The notes under the pieces were generated by a model. That model saw only the letters and a program-made list of their open reading frames with translations. It was not told the DNA's origin and ran no database searches. From Dictyophora rubrovolvata (Eukaryota > Basidiomycota > Agaricomycetes > Phallales > Phallaceae), in assembly GCA_029959195.1 (NCBI GenBank), contig CP114126.1, positions 310,001 to 374,000 of the forward strand: DNA of 64,000 bases. Direction: 5' to 3'. This document shows positions 37,840-47,990 of the stretch, piece by piece; positions within the stretch are counted from its first letter, which is position 1, and each line of letters begins with the position of its first letter. The translations under genes and the position numbers were made by a program.

Positions 37840-38197
37840 ATGGGCGAAGCTTCGTACGCGAAGAGCATTCGTATAGGCGATTTTTTCAAAACCCATGTTC
37901 ATTCAAGGTATGTAGATTCCTATGGGAATATTTACACTCTTGTCCGAGGCATGAAGCAAGGAAAAAAAGCCTGAGGCTCCACCCAAGTATGTTGCCAGGG
38001 TGCACGTGCCATTCCGTTCAACTTCACCTCTGGCGAACAATAGGAGTCTTTCTAAAAAGGCCAATACACAACCCCCTCTGGCCATGGTTCCCTCGGCCTT
38101 GAAACGATCTTCCGCCGGTACCCTTCCTGTTCCTTTCCCCCTAATATCAAATGGCGGTCTTCGTGCACAGCAAAAAAAAAACTATTGGCTCTTGTAA
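37840..38197 (+). CDS. Doubtful small gene, two exons, about 100 aa
   Basis: An ATG in a good context (GTAAACATGG) opens MGEASYAKSIRIGDFFKTHV. At 37911 there is a perfect GTATGT donor; splicing to the acceptor ending ATGAAG (about 37957) gives SKEKKPEAPPKYVARVHVPF, then a basic Ser/Pro-rich stretch ending QQKKNYWLL. No family is recognised. The stop overlaps the ORC4 stop tail-to-tail by about 16 bp. The good donor and continuous exon 2 argue for a gene; lack of homology and the antisense position argue against. It could be only an antisense transcript. Confidence 0.35.
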
Positions 38198-40091
38198 AAC
38201 CATTTCCTTATACCGGGGTGACCTATTTCATCAATAATATTCTTAACATCTTCACGGGTGGCTTTACAATGGTATTTCATGAATTCCTTCGATATATGCG
38301 AGGCATGCGGCATCGCCGCATGGAAAATGCAATTATCAATTAAATTCTCAAATGCCTAATGATCTCTGAAAAAATAAACAGCATGAGAACGATAATAACA
38401 ACGCACTCCTAATAAAACATTCCGAGACATAAACGGCATGTTAATTTCCCCTCTTTCGGAATTCACCGGTGCAGAAGCCGTCAAGTGCACCTGCTTCATG
38501 TACTTGTCGTGTAGTAATTCAAAGGTGAACGTCTCTTGGCCAGCGGCGGAGACATGCATGGCAGCGATTAAAAGAGAAAGGTGTGGATAAGCCAGATCTG
38601 TTGCAAGTGTCAGGAGTAATAGCTTTTAAACCGTAATCTCGACCGTACCCCTCAAGAACGGAAACTGGCTCCGGCTCTGCTGAATATCCGCGCTCTGTTG
38701 ATATATATTGGGTTTTAACCAAGGTGCATCGGGGGTTAAGCTCGCGACAGATGATACCTAAAACTGCTACTAAGTTCCACTTGTAAGGACGCCTAAGGAG
38801 ATATAAAAACAATACCAAGACACGAACAAAGGATCGAATATCCTTTGAAAACGAGTATATCTCTTTAAAAGTAGCTTGTACTTCTACATCAGAAAAAAAG
38901 TCCTATTTACAAGTCAGTTTTACATCTGAGCCTCTCCAGGGGAGAAACAATACCTCGACGCATTTTAACCAAAATGCCTGCCATTCCTCCGAAAAAATAT
39001 GGTCTATGCCTGGATCCGCAATCAAAATCCTCTTGAAGAATCGTAACAAGTCCGGAACATTGTAACAGGAATTGATTCTCAAGACCCGATGAGAAAATCT
39101 ACTCTTGACCCGCTTTTCTAGAAGCGTGAGACAGTCAATCCTGGAAGTTATACCGATCACGAGTAGGCCACATTCTTTTCGAGAGGCTGTAGCCTTGCCA
39201 CGTTCTCCCGTCACTTTGGCCACAGGTAATTGATCGGCAGGATCAGTATGATTATCGGCCAACTCTCCTCGACATGATTGAACGGTATCCAAAAGGCAAT
39301 AAAGTAGTGCTTGTCTCGCATGCTCAGTGAATTTATCAAAAGAATCAAGAACAATTATTACAGGGCGTCCCAGATTTGGAAGTGATCCAATCAGCTGGGG
39401 CAAACGAGAGGCTGGCGGTAGAGATAAATCGATTTCCTGTGAGGGATCGACCTCTTCGTACTCCAGGTGATCTTCACCTTCTTCAGCTTCTATTAAGACA
39501 TCAATTCCAGACTGTTCTTGTACTTGACGTGAAATTTCACGCATAGCCAGACGATCGGTTAGTTGAGAATGCCCCGAAAGTCGTATAGTAATGGGATGAC
39601 GAGCCATAGCCTTGAACGACGAAAGACTGCTCTCCACAAGCTACTGATATATTAGGACACCTTGAAGTATCGTGTGGAGTTCTACTGACTTTGTTTTTAC
39701 CACTCCCTCTAGGACCTAGTATCAAACAGCTATTGCCTTCCTGACGGCTGACAGTACCATCGATGAGTTCCTTGAGCTGTTCACTGGCTTTTGTTTCCGA
39801 TGAAGAATTAAATTCCATCAAGCTTGATTCCTTGAAAGCGCGAAGTACAGTCTGCTTTTGCACCCAAAAATGGGATGTTAGGTGGTCGGACAAACGCGTT
39901 GGGAGGCGAACTTCTGTTTTCGAGAAAGCCTCCGCATTCTGTGCGACCCGCGAGCCTGTCGGGGTTTCTTGGATATCATTTTCCAATTCAATCTTCCGTT
40001 TCTTCTTCGCAGGTAGCTCCTGGGGGATATCTGAAACACCTGAAGAACGCGTTATTCGACGCTCTGAAGCTGAGGCTTGCCGTTTCGCCAT
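38182..40091 (-). CDS. ORC4: Origin recognition complex subunit 4
   Basis: AAA+ subunit of the six-protein complex that marks replication origins and loads MCM. The N-terminus MAKRQASASERRITRSSGVS is basic with a likely nuclear signal (PAKKKRKIE). The AAA+ domain has LILGPRGSGKNKLVESS, where an intron (about 39645-39691) falls right after the P-loop. The Walker B-like strand is RPVIIVLDSFDKFTEHARQA, then CGLLVIGITSRIDCLTLLEK with sensor and RVKSRFSHRVLRI with the Arg segment. The C-terminal winged-helix part has ETFTFELLHDKYMKQV, RNVLLGAFENLIDNCIF and ends GHPGIRKWFYKSQ, very like other ORC4s. The residue after the P-loop Lys is Asn, not Thr/Ser. About 520-540 aa, at least five introns. Confidence 0.92.
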
Positions 40092-40250
40092 TAGGATGGG
40101 TGGATGACCGCGTGTGTAACAGATTCTGTCACACCTCTTCTTAAGCTTTTCTCAGTGAGAGCTTTATAAATGGGATTTACCGGGTATGCAAACGCCACCC
40201 ACTACATCTAAAGAGCCACATGTGATTTTGTAGATTAGCACGATGGATAA

Positions 40251-41242
40251 ATGCCCCAACAGCAGGTCTCGAGATGACTTACGAGAAGATTCTTCGTAAC
40301 CATGGGGTAAGACCTACTTTTGCGCATATGAACATTCTTTGAAAAGGTAATTGATGTTGTTGATAGGGAGTATTTCGTGGTAAATGGAGCCTGACTGTTA
40401 GATCGTATCGTTCTGTTCCAATCCAAGATGAATCTTCTACCACTGGTAATAGTAATAATACTTTGATGGACCGTACAATATGCGCTGTCACTATGGGTGA
40501 CAATGTTTTCGTGCTACTGGAGGATCCATCAGCACCATCTCGTTCAGAAAGCGTAATGATCATGCAGGACAGCGATTCGTCAAACGTCCCTGACGCCTAT
40601 TCTTCTCATTATCGCACGACTTATATTACCGTAAACTCGCCTCAGTCTTTTGATGCACTGTTAACTCAACTACGAGCACGATGGAGGTCTGCTCGTCAAA
40701 GTTCGAGTCAAAATGCAGGATCTAGCTCAACCCAGGCACCCGTGCAATTATCCATTGAAGGCAATGCATTCTCTATTGGAACCGATTGGTGGGTAAGAGC
40801 TGGAAACGTCTTCCTTTCTGGTGGTACCGTCAGAGGTATGTTGATAGAAGTAAGCACTGTTTATATGACACCATCTTTTGAATTCCGGAGGATCAACTAG
40901 ATTTAATAGGCTGAATATCTACCTTTACATGTTATGCCTATTCAGTCACTGGACGGAACATCCGAACTGTTATCCAACTTGCTCACATCCCTTCTTCCAC
41001 GAATTCCTGACGCAAAAACTGTCGCGGTAACTATTCCTCCCGATCAATGGGATGAAGTGCTATACAACGGAGAGAGTGCGGAATCCAATACAGATGATGT
41101 AGTTGAGGATGTTATGGACGACATCTATGTCTACGGACACCCTCCATTACACTATCGTAAGGGTGATTGGCATGGGATTGAGAGGGAGCGCAGAGCGGCT
41201 TTCCTAATCATTGGTGCTTTGAAGTCAGAAGGTCTTTTGTAG
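40251..41242 (+). CDS. MED20: Mediator complex subunit 20
   Basis: Head-module subunit of Mediator (Srb2 in yeast), with a fold related to TBP, linking regulators to RNA polymerase II. The clear part begins GVFRGKWSLTVRSYRSVP, then RTICAVTMGDNVFVLLEDPS, SPQSFDALLTQLRARWRSAR and VQLSIEGNAFSIGTDWWVRA. GNVFLSGGTVRGMLIEAEYL crosses an intron near 40851-40908 and carries the MED20 signature. The C-terminus has DDIYVYGHPPLHYRKGDWHG and ends IGALKSEGLL. The N-terminal exon is uncertain: my model starts at ATGCCCCAACAGCAG (40251) and splices to about 40365, but other small first exons are possible. About 270 aa is normal. Confidence 0.8.
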
Positions 41243-41344
41243 TTCCTACTATTTACATACCTTTACTATCTTTACTACGTATGTATATATATCTGGTGTA
41301 TCACTGAGCGCTTCTCGCTCGGGAAACACGCCGGCTACTAACGA

Positions 41345-43351
41345 TTGCTGGCATATTGGTATGGGCTTCTTCCATCCATGCTCACTAATACGGGTCAAAT
41401 CACTCTTCGTCCTTTTTTAAGCTTTAATCGCAGCAGAACTTTAAGTTCTACGTCTCATGTTACGACAAGTCAAAAATCGCGAAGCGGACCGCTGCACTTT
41501 TACCAGAACAAACAGGTTGAATTATATGCTTCAAAGACAGTTAAGCCTTTGACTCTGAGACAGTTGGTAAACACCCCTCCATATTCTATTTTACATCGGT
41601 TTCATTAATATTCGTCGCAGGTTTTCTTCGGAAAATCCATGAACGAGGAACGTCTCATCAAAGTACCAGGCAGTTTTATTTTAGTGATCCGTTCAGTTAC
41701 TCATGGTTTCAAAAGAGTGCAAATTATGTGCGGACGGAACTGCCAGTGAGAATTGCACATCGTATAAGGTTTGTTTCAAATTCACGTGTAACAAGAATAT
41801 TGAAATTATATCGTTGAGTTTAGGGACATGCAAGCCCTGCCTTATGTCGTGGTAGCTCGAGAAGGCGTAGCTAAAGTGTATGAGGTAAACTCTTTCTCGT
41901 AACAGTCCAAGAAAATATGTTTTTTATATCTCTTTCCGAAGCTTTATCGGTCTGCCTTTGAAAAGTTCGTAGAATGTCTATAATTGTTCATGCAAATCCA
42001 TTACGAACATCAATGTATCGCTAGGTTTCGACGGTATCCCCAAGTCAATACTTTGAAAGAAAATGACGAATTCTGTCGTTTTCTACAAAGTTTACTCAAT
42101 GAGCAGTCAGTTTAGAAGCTGCAATTTTTAATTCGTTTATTCGAGAATCTTTCACTAGCCTCCCCGTCATACCAAGTTTATATTTAGGACTTTCGCTTGC
42201 TTCTCATCACCTTCAGCCGGATCAGCTTGACTCATTCATGAGGCGGATGCTAGCCTCTCGAATATCACGAAGAGTACTGGCAGAACATCATCTGGCCCTT
42301 TCGGCATCATTTACCAAACACCGCGACACAACAAGATCCCCTGATCATTACAAAGATGAACATGTTGGGATTATATGTACTAACCTCTGTGTGAACTCTA
42401 GCATCGAACATTGTGTCTCTTTATTGAAATTGGTTCCTCATACTGTTATTGATGATTCGGACGCTTCCGAGCGTAATGGCAATTATGACCAAGGATGGCC
42501 GGGAGTTATCATCGACGGTGATTCCGATACACGGTTTTCTTATATCAAAGAGCATCTGGAATACATAGTATTTGAATTGTTAAAGAACGTAAGTCCATCC
42601 AAGATGAAATGTTGATTAGAGGATTTACTGGTTGTGATAAATGTATATTTAGGCATTGCGACATACCATATTGTACAATCGAAACTCCGGGAAACCTACA
42701 CCTGCTGTTCGAGCTACAATTGTAGCAGGTCCCGATGATCTGTCAATCCGAATATCTGATCAAGGTGATTTGGCTTTCAAACTGATTTTGGTCATCACCA
42801 GTGTGGTAATTCTTATACAGGCGGTGGTCTATATACCAATCCCGATATTCAGCACCCCTCAGACTTATTTTCGTTTTCGCATGTGCGCAACGCCGCACGA
42901 TTAGATGACGTTCGACTAGACGCCTTGCGTGGCGCTATGTCAAGCCCGAGAGGAATACAAGGCACTGTACGCGAGCAAGTAGAGCAGGAATGGAGGCAGG
43001 CTGTCTCGGAGGGCGAAAGCTCTGATCTACGAGAACGAGTTCAGGTTCCCGCTCGGATTGGAATTGGATTACCTATGAGTAATGTCTATGCTGGGTATGC
43101 AAACTAATTATTCGTCCCAGTCCGCCGTAATTTGTTTTTCTCAGCTACTTTGGTGGCTCTCTGCAACTCGTGCCGACGGACGGTTGGGGTCAGTTAAAGC
43201 ACTCATTCTTTCAAATTGATTGGTTAACTTCTTATAGGAATGGATGCATATGTCCGATTACCAAGACTCGTAAGACTTTTCTTGGTTACAATGAAGACCG
43301 TCGTAATGTTTTCATATTCAGGGGAAAAATTTAGAGGGCATTGAGGTTTAA
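41345..43351 (+). CDS. Mitochondrial PDK/BCKDK-type protein kinase
   Basis: Histidine-kinase-like (GHKL) serine kinase that switches off a mitochondrial 2-oxo-acid dehydrogenase (pyruvate or branched-chain). The N-terminus (SMLTNTGQITLRPFLSFNRS) looks like a mitochondrial presequence. FYQNKQVELYASKTVKPLTL and RQLVFFGKSMNEERLIKSAN begin the family helix bundle; RTELPVRIAHRIRDMQALPY follows. The ATP-binding N-box reads YIKEHLEYIVFELLKNALRH. The G1 box is SIRISDQGGGLYTN, assembled across an intron at about 42765-42820. The G2 region is GIGLPMSNVYAGYFGGSLQL, then DAYVRLPRL and the end NLEGIEV. The exact substrate complex cannot be decided by eye. At least nine introns; no motif is missing. Confidence 0.88.
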
Positions 43352-43604
43352 CTTGACCGACGCTTTGATTTAGCATCTTTCGCACGTCAATCATATGTAT
43401 CGGCATATTTTGTATATTATTAAGCAATTATCAGGCAGGAATTGGCATAAGTATGTCAACAACGGGAGGGCGTCCACACGTCCTACCTTCTGTGAATAAT
43501 GGGTCCATGTTGACGCGTCGCTGATGGATGCTTTCCTACCCAGCGCTTACATCTGCGTTTCTTGTATATTCTCATTCTTACGCATACTTGCTGGGCGTTT
43601 GTGA

Positions 43605-46600
43605 ATGCCGGATAGAAAGTCCAAGAAGAAGAACGATAAAACGAGAATCAAACTCAAAGAGCGAAGGTATCAAAAAGAATCAGACAATGCGACAAAGAGC
43701 GAGGAAGTTGAGGAAATCAAGGAAGTCAAGGCTGTAGATGTCTTTTCATTTTGTTTTGTGTTCCTTCCTATTACTGATGCCTTTTCAATTACTAGAGCAC
43801 TCAAAGAGCGTCATCACGACAACAGTTGGATTTATTTCATTTCTACAAGAAAACGGTTCGGGAACGAGACTACCTAGCTCACGCGACTGAAAACGTGGGA
43901 GCGAACATTGGTTTACAAACCTCTGACAACGTGTCTATAAATTCTGAGGCAGGCGAAGTATTGGTTAATGATGATGTATTAAGGACGGACTCAGCACAGT
44001 TGACTGGTGCAGGGATTAATGACGACGCGACTTTATTGAGCACTTGTAAGAATCAATTACACATTTCATACCAACTATTCATTACTTTCGAAGATCAGGG
44101 TTCAAAGACGATGTCGAAAACGCGCACTGACATCCCACATATGCCATACCCAAAATGTCAGGATGGTACTTGTGCCAATCTCAATCCAAACACCAGTGCC
44201 ATGCCAAACAGTTTATCTAATGCACCCTCTATACTTCCGAGTGCCAGCGGCGTATCCGAGGTCATAGCGACGGAAGAATGCGTGGATCAGAGCACAGACG
44301 AAGGTTCAATAGACCAAGGACAATTCAACACGTCAATGGCACCTTCAAATACGCTCTTTAAACCTAAAAACCAGGAAATCCTCACACAATGCGCAGCACT
44401 GTCTCAATTACCTCTTTTATCTCATACACCTCAAAATTGGCACCTTCCTTTCTTACTTGATAGGTCTCCATCGCATCCTTCTCGACAGCCTTTATTTTTA
44501 ACTACAGGTCCCAATGCCAATAATTCGACCTCTCTTCTAAATGATAATAATTGGAAGGGAGAAACCAACGTTGAAGGTGCTTTGAATAAGAGTGGGGTCG
44601 TAGGTGACGGTAACTTGTCTACCCTGGCTATCGGGAAATGCAGGATGCCTAAGGATGAGTTTTTTTCGGAAGAGGCAACATTAAACTCAAGTATTTCGCA
44701 TGATACAGCGATAGTCTCATCTGTACCTGAGCCAGCATCGGAGTGCGGACAAGTTGTTGAACAAGCATCCGAGCATGGGAGTGAGAAAGAAATGAGGTGT
44801 GACCGTTTGGGGACTGAAGAAGCCTCGGAATCAATATGCACAGCTTTACAGAACGTCAACGCAAATGGACCTGGAGTGGAAGACATTAATGCTGTAAAGT
44901 CTATTCCTATACCTGATAGGTTTATGGAAGGAGGTGAATCTATTATAACCCCTATTGATTTGACAACATCTCCTAGGCCTGAGCATGGACCACTAACTAA
45001 TATTGCTATATCCTCTCGAACTCGGTATGAATCGATACTACGTTCCCAAGAGGACTTGCTTCCTAACGAAATACGTGCGAGCGGGTCTAGACTCACGACT
45101 TTGCCTGGCACAATCGCAAACCATGGGAGGATCACCTCTCCTACTCTAGGAAGTCAAGAAAAACCAATTGAAGTCGAAGTGCTTTCTCCAGTAACACTTG
45201 CAGGAAAAATCAAATCCTCAACACACCCCCAATTCAAGCCGTCTTTCAGCAAGGCGATTTTTGGAAAGTCGCAGCAGAGTACTCTTCAAATCCATCCCTT
45301 TTTCCAAAGAACCACTATTGCTGCCACGCTCGCAGTTAATTCAGGCCGAGATGCTGACAGGGATATAGGTCTGGGCATGAACCTTGGATTTTCTTCCACG
45401 GGACATACAAATCAGAACTTTGGTCCAACCAGATCCGTAAGCTTTCGGTCTGATGTCCGGAAAGCAAAAGGTAATAAAGACAAATCGAGCGATGAAGCAC
45501 GATGTGATATTACTGGTGTAGACACCGACGTCATTTTCACACGCTCTACAAGCAAAAAAACCCGTTTCTGGGATTTCATTTCGAAGTCCACGAATTCAAC
45601 TTCTAGCTCGAATGCCATTCGCGTGGCAGCTACGCCCCCACCCTCGGTCCCTTCGAAGACACGGGTCCTTCTGGCGCCATGGCCCAATAGCGAAAATCAG
45701 CATGTCTTGAAATCTCAAAGGCTGACCGCAAAACCATCACCGTTTCCGAGATGCATGGCGAAACTCAGAGGAGCCGACGAAACAGGAATTGAGGGATCAC
45801 TCGCTGAACAATTGGGACTGAATCGTGAACACGTTCCATTTGGCCAAGAGCCCTTACTAGTTCGGCCCTCCTTGCACATACTCCATCGCTCAGCTATTCG
45901 GGACGCTCTCAAGACAATCCCGAGTGAACATCAAGACCATCCTGGAATTTCACGTGTTGTTTCTGTAATAAATGAAAAAGGGAAAGAACGGAGAACGGAA
46001 GAGAGTGCGGACACCCCTCGGGGTCGCGGTTTGTGGACCACTAAATGGAAACCTCGGCGTGCCGCTGAAGTCCTAGGAAATGAATCACAGGCTTTGTATT
46101 TACGAGAATGGCTTAAGGCCCTGTCGATTCAAGGCCTAACTGTAGAGAAAGCAAAACCCTGGGAAAAAGAAAATGTGGAGAACAAGAAACACAAGAGGAA
46201 AAGAAAGGTAGAAGAGCAGAGTCAAAAACGGCGTATGGTTATCCGCAGCATAGAAAAAAGAAAACGACGGCGAATTGAAAATGATGAAGATCACCACGAA
46301 GATACAAATTGGATTGTGGCTGACGACGAAGACGATGAGATTGACGAAAATACAGGTGGAGACGCAGATGATTGGCTACCTAATGCGGGGAAATCGCCAG
46401 GCAGCGACTACAATGATCGCGAAGACTTCGAAAAGGAGTTCTCAAGACGATTGACTAATACTATACTAATAGCCGGGAAGCCTGGAACCGGAAAGACGAG
46501 CGCGGTTTATGCTTGTGCAGCTGAGCTGGGATGGGAGATATTCGAGGTATATCCCGGAATTGGAAAGCGGGCAGGAATGAATATTGCTGAATTGGTTGGA

Positions 46601-47812
46601 AGCGTTGGAAAGAATCATATTGTGGGGAAGGTGAGCCAAAAGCAACTGAAAGTATTTCCAACGAATAAACAGTCAACAGGGCATCCGGCAGTCAATTATT
46701 CTGCTGGAAGAAGTGGATATATTGTTTAAAGAAGACGTCAATTTTTGGACAAGTGTGGTGAATATTATAAGCACGTCACACCGGCCTGTGATATTGACAT
46801 GTAACGGTAAGCTTCGTCACTTGGCGAAATAGACTGCAACAAAACTTAGCACAAATGAATAGACGCCTCAGTAATTCCCCGAGACCTCTTGCCGTTACAA
46901 AAATGTTTAAAGTTTGAAGCGTGTCCGTGCGGACTGGCTTTGTCTTTCCTCCAGGCGGTGTGTATCGCAGAAGGATATGATGTAACGCGGACGCGTGTGG
47001 AGGAGGAATATGCCTTAACGGGCTATGATGAGCCGGAATGGCCAGCTTCTGTAGCATTTCCCAGCGAGGCACTACCGAGTGCTGATTTGCGGAGTGCGTT
47101 GAACCAATTACAAATGGGATTACGATTTCCCGTTTCTCAGGAGGAAAATATCGGGAATTGCACTGAATGGAGCGCAGAAGGACACACGCTCAAGGACTGC
47201 GAATTGTACGCGGAAAGTGCATCATATGTCAATGCCTATCTTGACCTAATTGAGCAGGTGAGAAAGTTCTTCCGTTTCGTTCCAAAATTGCATTCATATC
47301 TCACGTTCGGAATATACTTATTGCAGAAACTTGGATTCGAAACTCAAGGGGACGACGAAATAGGATATACTAGGCTGACAAACCCTGAGGAATACTCTAT
47401 CGTAGAGGTGCAGAAGGCTGATTTCAATAATTACTCCATGACGTGCGATGCTCTCGCATGGTGTCGTCACGTGGTTCATGTTCCTTGGAACAAGTGCAAA
47501 ACCACGCAAACCCAGTCCGAGCGTCACTGGCTCATACAAACAAGGAGGCTTCTCGCGCGACAAGCAGCCTCTTTCCTCGACGAGATAATTAGCTTGCCCG
47601 GGCCCCTTCTCCCCAGCCACGAGGCTATATTAGAATATATACCAGCCGTTCGATGGCTCGTTGCACTCGACGACGCACAGGATGTCCCTCCTCACTCGGC
47701 TGTTGCCTCTCGTCGTCGATGGAGACATGTTCGGTATATGGATCTGAGTAAAGAAGCGCTCAATGCAGTCAGGGAATACTACGACATGTTCTTCCCACGC
47801 TGTATTACGTAA
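43605..47812 (+). CDS. ELG1: ELG1/ATAD5-like PCNA unloader subunit
   Basis: Large subunit of an alternative RFC clamp-loader complex that unloads PCNA after replication. Exon 1 (MPDRKSKKKNDKTRIKLKER) is basic; an intron (43732-43797) joins ASTQRASSRQQLDLFHFYKK. A long disordered, Ser/Thr-rich N-terminal half of about 700 residues follows, then a basic KRRRIENDEDHHEDTNW linker. The AAA+ core has NTILIAGKPGTGKTSAVYAC (Walker A) and GWEIFEVYPGIGKRAGMNIA. After a 51-nt intron at about 46629, SIILLEEVDILFKEDVNFW gives Walker B with the Glu-Glu-Val-Asp form typical of ATAD5. VVNIISTSHRPVILTCN is the sensor segment. The C-terminus includes DLRSALNQLQMGLRF and an RFC-like helical domain ending MFFPRCIT. 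About 1,290 aa. One of the longest proteins in the window. Confidence 0.88.
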
Positions 47813-47821
47813 TGAAGATAC

Positions 47822-47990
47822 ATCACTCATCAGTTTTGCATAGTGCTTTCTTTTCTATTTTTCTCCTTTCGCCTCTTTTATTTCTTTTTCTCCTCCTCCT
47901 CCCTTTTCCTTCTCTCCATTCGTCCTAAAACCCTGTGTTCGTCTTTTGCGAGGGTCGCTTTCAATTTTTCTTTTAACGGAATAGATAATT
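47822..47990 (+). promoter_or_regulatory. Pyrimidine-rich leader of the bHLH gene
   Basis: Almost uninterrupted C/T on the plus strand between about 47838 and 47925 (TTTCTTTTTCTCCTCCTCCT), just before the bHLH start. CT-rich stretches mark core promoters and leaders in many basidiomycete genes. Confidence 0.5.

Noticed and set aside
44431-45135. Minus-strand 234-residue open frame
   Set aside because: Lies wholly inside the single long ELG1 exon on the other strand; it has no family features.
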